Source: CAWGXG01 sp963826505
GTDB lineage: Bacteria > Chloroflexota > Anaerolineae > Aggregatilineales > Aggregatilineaceae
Length of the DNA: 64,000 nucleotides
Assembly: GCA_963826505.1 (NCBI GenBank)
Contig: CAWGXG010000006.1
Coordinates: forward strand, 372,001-436,000
Reading direction: 5' to 3'
Of this stretch, positions 44,170-53,054 are shown in pieces. The notes below the pieces were generated by a model. It had not been told where the DNA came from, ran no database searches, and saw nothing but the letters and a program-made list of their open reading frames with translations. A program made the position numbers and the translations under genes. The first letter of the stretch is position 1, and each line of letters opens with the position of its first letter.

Positions 44170-44628
44170 ATGAAACTGGCAGAAACATTGGTGCTGCGCG
44201 CCGACCACCAACGGCGGATCGCCCAGTTGCGGCAGCGCATGATCGCGAATGCCAAGGTGCAGGAAGGCGATCAGCCCGCCGAAGACCCGCAGGCACTGTA
44301 TTCAGAGATCGAGCGGATCGCGATGGAGCTCACTGAGCTGATCCAGCGCATCAATCGCACCAACGCGAGCACCCCATTCGAGGCGGGCGTGACCCTATCG
44401 GACGCGCTGGCTGCGCGCGACATGCTCAAACTGCGGCATGACGTCACGCGCGAGCTGGCTCAGAACGCGGTGGTCGTGCAGAATCGCTATTCGCGCTCTG
44501 AGGTACGGTTCGTAAGCTCGGTGGACGTGTCCAATATTCAGCAACGCGCGGACGCATTGGCGCGCGAACACCGCGAACTGGATATGCGTATTCAGGAATT
44601 GAACTGGCTCACGGAGCTGGCAGACTAA
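44170..44628 (+). CDS. DIP1984-family protein
   Basis: 152 residues, soluble, almost entirely helical and coiled-coil-like. It matches the DIP1984/septicolysin-like family throughout: MKLAETLVLRADHQRRIAQL, NAKVQEGDQPAEDP, INRTNASTPF, RYSRSEVRFVSSVDVSNIQQ and a C-terminus ELDMRIQELNWLTELAD. The ATG at 44170 is preferred to 44167 because GGAGG then lies 7 bases upstream and the family starts MKLAE. The molecular role of the family is not established; no neighbour gives a clue, since the flanking genes run the other way. Confidence 0.85.
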   Translation: MKLAETLVLRADHQRRIAQLRQRMIANAKVQEGDQPAEDPQALYSEIERIAMELTELIQRINRTNASTPFEAGVTLSDALAARDMLKLRHDVTRELAQNAVVVQNRYSRSEVRFVSSVDVSNIQQRADALAREHRELDMRIQELNWLTELAD

Positions 44629-45007
44629 TCACACCGAAATGATCAGGGGCGATGCGAGCGTTGCCCCAGTCGGTAGCCGCATTACGTTGAGGCGAGCACA
44701 CCCAATCGGGTAACCATCCGTTCGAATCGGACGCGCGGGGCCGCACTTAAATCACAGCGTATGCCCAGCAATGTCACGAGCGCACCGGGTACCCCTTACA
44801 GTTACTACCAGCGTGCTGATCGACTGAATGCGGTGAGGGTGGGTCAGGGGACATCTTTCGGGGTGACCGGCACAGCTCTTTGTTATGAGTGATACAATCC
44901 GGGGCTTGAGCTCCAATCCAGGCAGATCAATAAACGCCCCTTTTGCCGGTCGTGCAGAGGGGGCGTTTGTTTGTCGAGCGTGGCGTTGCAAGTACAACGG
45001 TTGCGCG
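44629..45007. other. Intergenic region with a hairpin at 44932-44968
   Basis: 380 bases without a gene. AAACGCCCC (44932-44940) and GGGGCGTTT (44960-44968) form a nine-base stem with a 19-base loop, placed 40 bases beyond the stop of the minus-strand dehydrogenase operon and likely ending it. A T-arm-like sequence at 44716-44732 was checked as a tRNA and rejected. Confidence 0.45.
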
Positions 45008-45985
45008 TCAGGTGATGGTGACGATGCGATCCTCATCCAGTGATTTCTCAACCGCCTCGACCACTTTTTGGGACCAGATCGCATCTTCCATCGTAGAGAG
45101 TGGCTGCCCGCCCTTGAGACACACATTGACGAAGTAGCGGTCTTCGTTGGTGATCGTGCCTTGATAGGCGGTGTACAGGCGCGAGTGTGAGATGCCGCGC
45201 TTGGCCTCGACCCAATCCTGGTACGTGTAGCGGGTGGTGCCTTCGGTGCCGATCACCTTCACCATAAACGTCCAGGGATCGGCGGAGAGATCGTCCGCGG
45301 CAAAGCTGGCGCACAGATGCGCGATCCCGCCGCATTCCAGATCGAGGATCACCATGGCGAGATCTTCTTTGGTCAAAGCTTCGTAATGCCGCACCGCTTT
45401 CATCGCGGCGACGCGCGTCGGACGCCCGACCAGATACATCATAGTATAGATGTTATGCTGCAAAATATGGCGCACCATCCCGGGCAGGGTCGAAGCGCGT
45501 TCCTCGGAGTGGTGGATATTGTACAGCACATAACACGAGACGATTTTCCCGATATCGCCATTCTGGATCATCGCGCGGGCGCGTGCCAGGCTGTCCTCGT
45601 GGATCATGTTGTGGCCGGGCACACAGACCAGACCGTTGCGCTCTGCGGTGGACTTCATCTCCTGGACATCGGCTACCGTCGCCCCGAGCGGTTTTTCTAC
45701 CAGGACATGCTTGCCGCTTTCCAGCGCCATCTTGGTGTATTTGAGATGCGTGTCCAGATCGGTAAGGACAAACACCGCGTCAATTTCCGGGTCTTTGACC
45801 AACTCTTCTGGCGTCTCATAGCGGCGGCATCCATACATCTGAGCGCGCTCAACGGCCCGCGATTCCGTGCGATTCCACAACCCTACCAGACGAGCCTCAG
45901 GAATGGCGTGTACGGCTTTGGCATGAAGAATCGAAATCTCACCTGCACCGATAAACCCGATACCGGTTGGCTTGTTTGCTGGCAT
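45008..45985 (-). CDS. Gfo/Idh/MocA-family NAD(P)-dependent oxidoreductase
   Basis: 325 residues from the ATG at 45985, which has GGAGG 7-12 bases upstream. N-terminal Rossmann fold with GIGFIGAGEISILHAKAV (glycine motif near residues 8-13), followed by the family's VLVEKPLGATVADVQEM (the EKP lysine is catalytic in relatives). The C-terminal beta-sheet domain has GHNMIHEDSLARARAM and a histidine in HILQHNIYTMMYLVG at the place of the catalytic HxxxD region. These enzymes oxidise or reduce sugars, inositols and sugar acids. It is the last gene of the transketolase operon, so it probably oxidises the imported sugar or polyol or an intermediate. Confidence 0.87.
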   Translation of the reverse strand: MPANKPTGIGFIGAGEISILHAKAVHAIPEARLVGLWNRTESRAVERAQMYGCRRYETPEELVKDPEIDAVFVLTDLDTHLKYTKMALESGKHVLVEKPLGATVADVQEMKSTAERNGLVCVPGHNMIHEDSLARARAMIQNGDIGKIVSCYVLYNIHHSEERASTLPGMVRHILQHNIYTMMYLVGRPTRVAAMKAVRHYEALTKEDLAMVILDLECGGIAHLCASFAADDLSADPWTFMVKVIGTEGTTRYTYQDWVEAKRGISHSRLYTAYQGTITNEDRYFVNVCLKGGQPLSTMEDAIWSQKVVEAVEKSLDEDRIVTIT

Positions 45986-46065
45986 GAAAATCTCCTCCTC
46001 AAAATGGGCACTCAAATATTAGAGGCGGCAGCATCGCAGTCGCCCTCAAAAAACTGTTTCACGGA

Positions 46066-47109
46066 TCAATTGTAGACGCCGTATTTTCTAGCGGCTTCGA
46101 CTAAAGCATGGATGTTATCGGCGGGGGTTTCTGGTCCCATCGCGCAGCCCGGCCCCAAAATGAAACCGTAATCCGGGGCCAGAATCTCGATCGCCTCCCG
46201 GCAGGCATCGTCGACATCCTGGGGCGTGCCGTAGGTCAGAATGTTGGTGTCGATGTTGCCCAGCAGCGTAGCCTTGCCTCGCGCGTGGTCTTTAGCGATC
46301 TGCGCATCCGTTTTGTGATCGATCTCCAACACCTGCGCGCCTGTCGCGATGAATTCATCGATGATCGGAATGGTATTGCCGCAGATGTGGTTATGAAAGA
46401 TGATGCCTTTAGCCTTTAATTCATCGGCCATCGCTTTCTCGTGCCGCCAGGGATACTGCTTGTAGTGCCGGGGCGAAAGCAGGTCCGGGCCGCCCAGAGG
46501 CTCACCGATCGACGTGGAATGCCCGCCGCACTCGATCAAAGCGAACGCGTAGCGCGTTGCCACACGGCGCGAGTAATCCAGTAGGGCATGAATGAGATCG
46601 GGTTCCTCGCCGTAGCCGATATCCATCATGATCTCGTTGAGTCCGCGAATCTGGCCGCTGAGGTCCATCGGCCCCTGGTCGGCGCGCGCGCAGATCCACA
46701 CCTTATCCCCGATCTGGCTGGAGAGAATGCGGGTCGCCTTCAGGATTTCGTTCATGGGGAATGTGGTATAGGGATCGGGCACCTCAAGATCGAGCACTTC
46801 CGAGAGGTTTTTGATGATCGGATCGTGCGCTGCCGGGGCCGCTCCGTCCCGGTAGATGACCTTGAGGCCGCACGCCTGCGCGTTGCAAGCCGTGCCGTTT
46901 TCCAACAGGATCATATCGTGTCCGAATTCGCGCCACGCCTGGAGCATAGCATCGGCCAGCAGTTCGCCATCCTGAAAGACGTCAACCATCGACAGTCCGG
47001 TCGCGCGGGCGGCGGGTTGGAAGTTGTGCAGATCTACCGGCACACGATCAGGTCTGCGGAAATGAATGGTGGCGTCGATACGCCCAATAGAAGTCATCCA
47101 GTCTGGCAT
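46066..47109 (-). CDS. Uroporphyrinogen decarboxylase (URO-D)-superfamily protein, MtaA/CmuA-like
   Basis: 347 residues, TIM-barrel. It resembles the methyltransferase branch rather than heme-pathway HemE: HICGNT near residue 240 and GPGCAMGPETPADNIHALVE at the C-terminus supply a His-Cys-Cys set like the zinc site of methylcobamide:thiol methyltransferases. The heme-type N-terminal arginine cluster is not seen. No corrinoid protein, activating enzyme or heme gene is nearby; instead it sits between a split transketolase and a sugar dehydrogenase under a sugar importer. Its function in carbohydrate metabolism is therefore open: demethylation of an O-methyl sugar is one possibility, a lyase another. 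Confidence 0.8.
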   Translation of the reverse strand: MPDWMTSIGRIDATIHFRRPDRVPVDLHNFQPAARATGLSMVDVFQDGELLADAMLQAWREFGHDMILLENGTACNAQACGLKVIYRDGAAPAAHDPIIKNLSEVLDLEVPDPYTTFPMNEILKATRILSSQIGDKVWICARADQGPMDLSGQIRGLNEIMMDIGYGEEPDLIHALLDYSRRVATRYAFALIECGGHSTSIGEPLGGPDLLSPRHYKQYPWRHEKAMADELKAKGIIFHNHICGNTIPIIDEFIATGAQVLEIDHKTDAQIAKDHARGKATLLGNIDTNILTYGTPQDVDDACREAIEILAPDYGFILGPGCAMGPETPADNIHALVEAARKYGVYN

Positions 47110-47215
47110 AATTTCTTCCTCGTAGCCCTGTTAAGCCGTTCCGCCATCGGCGAGGGCGGTTGTGTTCGCGTCGGCACACAACTGCATCACATTGCCTCGT
47201 TCCGGTTCGAAATAC

Positions 47216-48176
47216 TCACGATGTTTCGAACGCGTGCTGCTTCTTCTGGGCCACACCCTCGGCAGCCGCGACAATGTCGTCGACGCCCATGCAAAACGCA
47301 TCCATCAACGGTTCCGGGGCTGGTGCAGTCCGGGTGAAGGTGTCGGGGATGCCCACCATCGCCATTGGGACCGGATGGTGCACACCCAGCACTTCGGCCA
47401 CCGCGCCACCTAGCCCGCCCAGGATCGTGTGCTCCTCCGCGGTGACGATGGCTCCCGTTTCCATCGCGGCCTGCACAATCAGACGCGTATCGATGGGCTT
47501 GATGGTGTGAATTTCCAGCACGCGCGCCTGGAGCCCCCGCGCTGCAAGCTGATCAGCGGCGACCAGGCTGCGCCCAACCAACGAACCCGCGGCGATGATA
47601 GTCAGATCGCCACCTTCACGCCGCATGATCCCTTTGCCGATCTCGAGCGGGGTGCTGGGATCGTGGACAGGCAGCGTCGCGGAGCGGTTGATGCGCAGGT
47701 AGACTGGCCCATCATAGGCGGCAATCACCGGGACCCAAGCTCCCGCCTCGCTGGCATCCGCCGGGACGATCACAGTCATCTCTGGCATGGCGCGCATGAT
47801 GGCAATGTCCATGATGGAGTGATGGGTCGGACCGTCTTTGAAATCCGAGACACCCGCGTAACTGGCGGCAATTTTGACATTGGTGCGCGCATAAGCCACA
47901 CACGTGCGGATCTGTTCCAGCGCGCGTAATGCCAGCAAGCGCGGAAAATCCGTTGGCAAAGACGGTTTTGCCGCTCAGGGCCAGGCCGACCGCGACATCG
48001 ATCATGCACGGCTCGGCGATCCCCATATTGAAGAACCGATCCGGATATTGTTTGGCGAAGAAGTTCGTCAGAGTGGAGGACGAGGTGTCCACATCCAACA
48101 CGATCACATTTGGATCGATCGCCCCATAGGCGGCCAGCGCCCGGCCGTACCCTTCACGCATCGACATTTCAGCCAT
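47216..48176 (-). CDS. Transketolase, C-terminal (pyrimidine-binding) subunit (one frameshift)
   Basis: About 320 residues when joined across a frame change near 47945. First part: MREGYGRALAAYGAIDPNVI, DVDTSSSTLTNFFAKQYPDR and FNMGIAEPCMIDVAVGLALS, containing the catalytic Glu of IAE that activates thiamine diphosphate. Second part: LLALRALEQIRTCVAYARTN, DGPTHHSIMDIAIMRAMPEM, and the C-terminal domain ending TILGGLGGAVAEVL. The ATG overlaps the stop of the N-terminal subunit (TAATG), so the two halves are made together as one enzyme. Split transketolases often belong to catabolic clusters (for example apulose-4-phosphate transketolase) instead of the pentose phosphate pathway. Confidence 0.87.
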
Positions 48177-49015
48177 TACACGCGCTCCCCGTTCAACTCT
48201 GCGACGGCCTGAGCTAACTGCACATCGTTCGGTGCAACGCCGTGCCAGTACGCCTTATTCTCCATATATGAAACGCCTTTACCCTTGGTTGTGCGGGCGA
48301 TGATCACCGTTGGCCGGTCGTGGATCTCGTCGACCATGTCGAGCGCGTGGAGAATCGCTTGCATGTCGTGGCCATTGATCTCGATCACGGCCCAATTGCA
48401 GGCGCGCCACTTATCGGCAAAAGGTTCCAGCGGCAGAATCTCGTGGACCGGGCCGTCGAGCTGCACATCGTTGAAATCTACAATCGCCGTCAGTTTGTTC
48501 AGGCGGAATTTGGCAGCAGCCATCGCGCCTTCCCAAACGATACCACCCTGGCTCTCGCCATCGCCCATCAGTACATAGGTATGATGGGACAGACCATCCA
48601 TCCGGGCCGCCAGCGCGATTCCGACTCCGATCGCGATGCCGTGCCCCAACAGCCCGGCCGTCATATCGACGCCCGGTGTCTTGAGGCGATCGGGGTGCCC
48701 CTGCAAATGGCATTCCAGCTCACCCCAATGCGTGAGGTCGTCGTAAGGGAAATAACCACGCTGAGCCAGGGCCGCATAGAGCAGCGCTGAGGCATGGCCT
48801 TTGCTGAGGATAAAACGATCGCGTTCGGGCCAGTTGGGATTGTGCGGATCGAGGCGCATCTTGTGGAAAAACAGGGCAGCGACGATATCTGCCGCCGACA
48901 GCGATCCGCCGGGATGTCCGGCCTGCCGCCGGTGAATCATCTCCAGACTGACGATTCGCAGGGCGCGCGCGCGTTCTTGTAGTTCAATGATCTGTGAATC
49001 GGAATGAAAACTCAT
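48176..49015 (-). CDS. Transketolase, N-terminal (diphosphate-binding) subunit
   Basis: 279 residues from ATG 49015, preceded by AGAAGG. The thiamine-diphosphate/Mg site reads MGDGESQGGIVWEGAM followed by NKLTAIVDFNDVQLDGP (family GDG...N motif). Other marks: RRQAGHPGGSLSAADIVAAL, RFILSKGHASALLYAALAQR (with the catalytic-site histidine) and TTKGKGVSYME. The length matches a stand-alone N-terminal half. It is 210 bases after the importer permease gene and coupled to the C-terminal half. The operon context suggests transfer of a two-carbon unit from a ketose phosphate derived from the imported sugar; the kinase and isomerase needed for that are not in the window. Confidence 0.9.
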   Translation of the reverse strand: MSFHSDSQIIELQERARALRIVSLEMIHRRQAGHPGGSLSAADIVAALFFHKMRLDPHNPNWPERDRFILSKGHASALLYAALAQRGYFPYDDLTHWGELECHLQGHPDRLKTPGVDMTAGLLGHGIAIGVGIALAARMDGLSHHTYVLMGDGESQGGIVWEGAMAAAKFRLNKLTAIVDFNDVQLDGPVHEILPLEPFADKWRACNWAVIEINGHDMQAILHALDMVDEIHDRPTVIIARTTKGKGVSYMENKAYWHGVAPNDVQLAQAVAELNGERV

Positions 49016-49224
49016 GAACCTTCTCTTTTCTGGCCGACTTGCCACACACTGTGACGCGCCAACTCCCTGCCATCAGGCATACTGAATATCGTGTGAGGCG
49101 GCTGATTCTGCCCCACACGAGTTTGTATGTAATTTGTAAGCCATCGATAACCGTTTGGGCGGTTCGACGAGATGTTGACAGTCAACGAACCTATCCCTTA
49201 CGAGCAGGCTGTTCGGCGAGGAAC

Positions 49225-50244
49225 CTACAGGCGACGCCGGCGCCGCGCGTAGTCGATCGTGATCGCAATAAGCAACACGGCGTAAATGATGATCTTGTGA
49301 TAATACGGGTCAATTTTCAGAATAACCATTTCATTCTGAAGGACGCCGATCAACATCGCACCGACGATGACGCCTGGGATGGTTCCCTCACCGCCCATGA
49401 AGCTGTAGCCGCCCAAAATGCAGGCTGCGATCGCGAGCAGTTCATAGCCTTCACCCGTGCCGGGGTGACCGAGCCCGAGACGGGCCGCCTGGATCATGCC
49501 AACAATCACTGCGCACACCACGGAGATGATGTAAGCGAGGATAATGCGGCGATCCACGTTGACGCCCGCATAGCGCGCGGCTTCGACGTTGCCACCGACG
49601 GCGTAAATCTGGCGACCGATGTAGGTGTAGCGCAGCAGGTAAAAGGCCAACACAGCAATCACCAGGCAGATAACCACGGGAACGGGCACAAGATCGTTAA
49701 ACAGATAACCTTGCCCGACGTATTTGAAGTCTTTCGACAGCCCGGTGATTGGGAACGATTTAGTGATCACCAGAATGAACCCGCGTGCGAGTCCCATGGT
49801 CACCAGCGTGATGAGGAAGCCGTGCATACGCAGCTTGGTGACAAACAGCCCATGCACCACGCCCACCAGCCCACCCAAGACCAGTGTCCCTATGATACTG
49901 ATCCAGATCGGCCAGCCGTAATCTTTCATGAAGTAAGCCACCATGACGCCACCAAACCCGACCATCGACCCAACCGACAGGTCGATCCCGGCGGTGATGA
50001 TGGTAAAGCCGACCCCGATCGAGGCGATACCCAAGATCGCGATGTCGCGGGTCATGATCTTGAGATTACCCTCTTTGAGCAGGTTCGGATTTTTGAGTTG
50101 GCCGAAGACGATCAACATAATCACGACCAGGAACATGACGAACTCGGTCACCTTAAACAGGTTCTTGAACGACTCCCACAGCGCTGCACCTCGCTGGTTG
50201 GCGGTCCGCTGTGGATCTAGGGTGTCTGACTGCGAAATGCTCAT
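49225..50244 (-). CDS. Ribose-type sugar ABC permease (RbsC family)
   Basis: 339 residues, about nine membrane helices. Family marks: ITAGIDLSVGSMVGFGGVMV (the ITxGGIDLSVG segment), a central GLFVTKLRMHGFLITLVTMG, IGRQIYAVGGNVEAARYAGV, and GEGYELLAIAACILGGYSFM followed by GEGTIPGVIVGAMLIGVLQN. These belong to CUT2 importers for pentoses, tetroses and polyols, which use one permease type and a fused ATPase. It lies 34 bases after the ATPase gene and is expressed with it. The gap to the transketolase gene is 210 bases but holds no visible terminator. Confidence 0.92.
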   Translation of the reverse strand: MSISQSDTLDPQRTANQRGAALWESFKNLFKVTEFVMFLVVIMLIVFGQLKNPNLLKEGNLKIMTRDIAILGIASIGVGFTIITAGIDLSVGSMVGFGGVMVAYFMKDYGWPIWISIIGTLVLGGLVGVVHGLFVTKLRMHGFLITLVTMGLARGFILVITKSFPITGLSKDFKYVGQGYLFNDLVPVPVVICLVIAVLAFYLLRYTYIGRQIYAVGGNVEAARYAGVNVDRRIILAYIISVVCAVIVGMIQAARLGLGHPGTGEGYELLAIAACILGGYSFMGGEGTIPGVIVGAMLIGVLQNEMVILKIDPYYHKIIIYAVLLIAITIDYARRRRRL

Positions 50245-50278
50245 AAGATATTCTCCGCTACATCCAAGAGGGCAACAC

Positions 50279-51814
50279 TCAATTTGCCTTGATCACGTCG
50301 GGAATAGCATCCAGCTTCACGAATTTAGCGGCGGCGGCCATGATCTCTTCTTGAGTCATGGTCTCACGCTCGAATTCGCCGGTGATACGTCCCTGGCACA
50401 ACACCACCACCCGATCGCTCATGCCCATGATCTCCGGCATTTCCGACGAAATCATCAAGATCGCGAGCCCCTGCTTGGCAAGCTGGCTCATCAAAGCGTG
50501 GACTTCGGCCTTGGCCCCAATATCGATGCCGCGCGTAGGCTCGTCCATGATCAGGATTTTGGGGTGCGTGCTAAGCCACTTAGCCAACACAACTTTTTGC
50601 TGGTTTCCGCCGCTCAGATTGTTCACGATCTGGTTGATACCCGGGGTGGCGATGGACAACGCATGAACGTAGTTGGTGGTGATGGATTTTTCTTCGCTCG
50701 TTTTGATCTTTCCAAACGCGTTGGAAATACGCTTCAGGATCGCGATCGTCGTGTTTTGAGCCACTGTCATCTTCAGCAGCAGCCCGTGTTGTTTGCGGTC
50801 CTCAGGGACCCACCCGATGCCGTACTGCACAGCATCAGTTGGATTGTTGATGCGCACCTTCTTGCCATCCACAAAGATTTCGCCGCTGGTCACCTTGTCG
50901 ATGCCGCAGATGGCGCGGGCGACTTCGGTGCGTCCTGCGCCGACCAGTCCGGCCAGTCCAACAATCTCGCCTTTGTGCAGGGTGAGGCTGACATTCCGAA
51001 CGCCGTTGTCGCTTGTTACATCGCGGAGTTCGAGCACAGGAGTCGTGATCTCGGCGGGTTGCTTCGGAAACAGCCCGACCTTGCGACCGACCATCAACTG
51101 GATAATCTTTTCTGTGGTCGCTTCAGCAATCGGCAGTGTTCCGACCCGGTGACCGTCCCGCATCACAATGATTCGGTCCACGACTTCAAGAATTTCCTCG
51201 AGACGGTGGCTGATAAACACGACCGACACGCCTTTTTCTTTCAAGCGGCGCATCAGAGCAAACAGTGCGTCTACTTCGCGGCTGGAAAGCGCGGAGGTCG
51301 GTTCGTCCATCAGGATGATGCGCGCGTTGTGAGAAACCGCCTTGGCGATTTCGATCATTTGCTGGGCGGCCACCGTCAGGTTTTTCACGGGCATATTGCC
51401 CGGCACTTCGGTGCCTAGGCCATGCAGAATTTCTTCGGCATCGCGGCGCATTTTGGCGAAGTCCACCATGCCGGTCAGCGGGACGCGGCGGGGTTCCCGA
51501 TTGAGATAGATATTCTCGCCGACCGAAAGCTGCGGAACCAGCGCTAGCTCTTGATAAATGGTGCTGATGCCTAGCTTTTGGGCGTGCTGGGGACTGCGCG
51601 GGTGGATCTCGTTGTCATCGAGCCAGATAGTGCCCTCGTCACGCGTATAAACGCCCGAAAGGATTTTGACCAGGGTGGATTTACCCGCCCCATTTTCGCC
51701 AACGAAGCCTAAAATTTCCCCTGGGTAAACCTCGAAATCGACGTTTTGCAGCGCCTGCACCCCAGGGAACGCTTTGGAGATATTAGCCATCTTCAATAAG
51801 GGCTTTGTTTCCAT
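50279..51814 (-). CDS. Sugar ABC transporter ATPase with two nucleotide-binding domains (RbsA/MglA type)
   Basis: 511 residues from ATG 51814 (METKPLLKMANISKAF). The first domain has Walker A GENGAGKSTL, Walker B IILMDEPTSALSSREVD and a non-canonical signature LTVAAQQM. The second has the degenerate Walker A GLVGAGRTEV, signature NLSGGNQQKVVLAKWL and Walker B ILIMDEPTRGIDIGAK. This asymmetry is normal for CUT2 ATPases. It lies 76 bases after the binding-protein gene, with a hairpin in between that may lower its expression, and 34 bases before the permease gene. Confidence 0.93.
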   Translation of the reverse strand: METKPLLKMANISKAFPGVQALQNVDFEVYPGEILGFVGENGAGKSTLVKILSGVYTRDEGTIWLDDNEIHPRSPQHAQKLGISTIYQELALVPQLSVGENIYLNREPRRVPLTGMVDFAKMRRDAEEILHGLGTEVPGNMPVKNLTVAAQQMIEIAKAVSHNARIILMDEPTSALSSREVDALFALMRRLKEKGVSVVFISHRLEEILEVVDRIIVMRDGHRVGTLPIAEATTEKIIQLMVGRKVGLFPKQPAEITTPVLELRDVTSDNGVRNVSLTLHKGEIVGLAGLVGAGRTEVARAICGIDKVTSGEIFVDGKKVRINNPTDAVQYGIGWVPEDRKQHGLLLKMTVAQNTTIAILKRISNAFGKIKTSEEKSITTNYVHALSIATPGINQIVNNLSGGNQQKVVLAKWLSTHPKILIMDEPTRGIDIGAKAEVHALMSQLAKQGLAILMISSEMPEIMGMSDRVVVLCQGRITGEFERETMTQEEIMAAAAKFVKLDAIPDVIKAN

Positions 51815-51846
51815 AAACGTGTGCCTCAATAAGACCTTATAGAAAT

Positions 51847-51878
51847 GAGGGTTCTCCCCTCGAACAGAGAGAACCCTC
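51847..51878 (-). promoter_or_regulatory. Intercistronic hairpin between binding-protein and ATPase genes
   Basis: GAGGGTTCTC (51847-51856) and GAGAACCCTC (51869-51878) form a perfect 10-base stem with a 12-base loop, 12 bases after the binding-protein stop. Such hairpins in importer operons stabilise the upstream message or partly terminate, giving excess binding protein. The following sequence has only a few T residues, so full termination is unlikely. Confidence 0.5.
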
Positions 51879-51890
51879 AGCTACGTCAAA

Positions 51891-52970
51891 TCATTGGGAC
51901 GGGATGCCAATCGAATTCAGGTATTCCTGGTACAGTTCGAAGGTGTCCGCCTTGATGACATCCACACCGGTATTCAGGTGGATATTGCCTTCATCGCCCC
52001 ACTCACTCAGCCAGGGTTCGAGAATGGCCATGGTGTCGTCTTTACCAAGGATGGACATCGCGTACATGATCCAGCCGCTCAGGTATCCGTAGAAGTAAAC
52101 GCGCTGGCCAATCATAGCCTGGACGGCGCCGTCCTTCATGCAGGTTTGAGTTTCGGGCTCGGCATCGAAGGCGACGATCTTGATATCGCCGACTTTTTCG
52201 GCCTGTTCAACAGCCTGGCATGCCGCCGGGCCATCGTAGGAGTAAAACGTGATGAAGCCAGCCAGATCAGGATAGGTCTGCATGGCTGTCTGGGCGTTGC
52301 TCAGGGCAACTTCGGGCTTGATGTCGTCCAACAGCACTTCGACCAGTTCCAGCTTCGAGCCTTCGAGGGCATCCTTCACGCCCGCGATACGGTCTTGTGC
52401 GTTCTGGGCCGTCGCGTAGCCGACCAGGCCAACAATCTGGCCCTCGCCGATGATTTCAAGCGCGGCCTGCCCAGCGGCATAACCTGCGTCGTAGTCCGAC
52501 ATCCCGATGTACATTTCACGGGCGCTGCCGGTGGCATCGGAGTCGGTGCACAGCACATAGATACCCTTGTCGACGGCTTCCTGGATGATGTCCGCAGGCG
52601 CATCACGATCGATGGCCGAGAAGGTGATCGCATTGAAGTCATCGTTGACGAAGGTTTCCAGCATCGACAACTGCTGCAGCAGTTTTTCCGCAGCGGTCGG
52701 GGCCTGGAACATGATCGGGACGTTGAATTCCAACGACGCACGTGACGCACCGGTCTGCGCGGCTGTCCAGAAGGGGGCGACCGCGTTGGTCAGGAGCACG
52801 AACTTCGCTCCGCTGGGCGCCGACATGCCCTCGGTAGCGGCCTTTAGGGTGTCAACAGCGTCAAACAATTCCGTAGGACGATACGGATTCATATCGTCTT
52901 GTGCAGCAATGGGTGCGCCTACTGCTAGGAGCATGACCACCACTAGCAATACGCCAATGAGCTTTTTCAT
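51891..52970 (-). CDS. Sugar-binding lipoprotein-like or secreted binding protein of a CUT2 importer (Peripla_BP_4)
   Basis: 359 residues. The signal peptide is MKKLIGVLLVVVMLLAVGAP, cleaved after AAQ-like residues; there is no lipobox cysteine. The type-I binding fold is complete: KFVLLTNAVAPFWTAAQTGA at the first strand, DFNAITFSAIDRDAPADIIQ, KGIYVLCTDSDATGSAREMY, GMSDYDAGYAAGQAALEIIG and GFITFYSYDGPAACQAVEQA. Tryptophan and phenylalanine of VAPFWTAA are the usual sugar-stacking residues, and IDRDAP holds the conserved Asp pair. It is the first transport gene after the LacI gene. The ligand is probably a pentose, tetrose or related polyol. Confidence 0.9.
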   Translation of the reverse strand: MKKLIGVLLVVVMLLAVGAPIAAQDDMNPYRPTELFDAVDTLKAATEGMSAPSGAKFVLLTNAVAPFWTAAQTGASRASLEFNVPIMFQAPTAAEKLLQQLSMLETFVNDDFNAITFSAIDRDAPADIIQEAVDKGIYVLCTDSDATGSAREMYIGMSDYDAGYAAGQAALEIIGEGQIVGLVGYATAQNAQDRIAGVKDALEGSKLELVEVLLDDIKPEVALSNAQTAMQTYPDLAGFITFYSYDGPAACQAVEQAEKVGDIKIVAFDAEPETQTCMKDGAVQAMIGQRVYFYGYLSGWIMYAMSILGKDDTMAILEPWLSEWGDEGNIHLNTGVDVIKADTFELYQEYLNSIGIPSQ

Positions 52971-53054
52971 GTTTACTCTCCCCTATTCAAACAAAGTAAC
53001 AGATTTGTAGCAGCAAGTTCTCGGATGCGGATCTTCTCGGATAGATCACCCCTT

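Noticed and set aside
44660..44745. tRNA-like sequence (T-arm ATCCG-TTCGAAT-CGGAC and a CAGTCGGTAGC D-loop-like part)
   Set aside because: The acceptor 3' strand GCGCGGG has no matching CCCGCGC at the right distance, and no anticodon arm can be drawn. At most a remnant.
49039..51418. Two long plus-strand frames (393 and 491 residues)
   Set aside because: Antisense to the ribose-type permease and ATPase, which are unambiguous.
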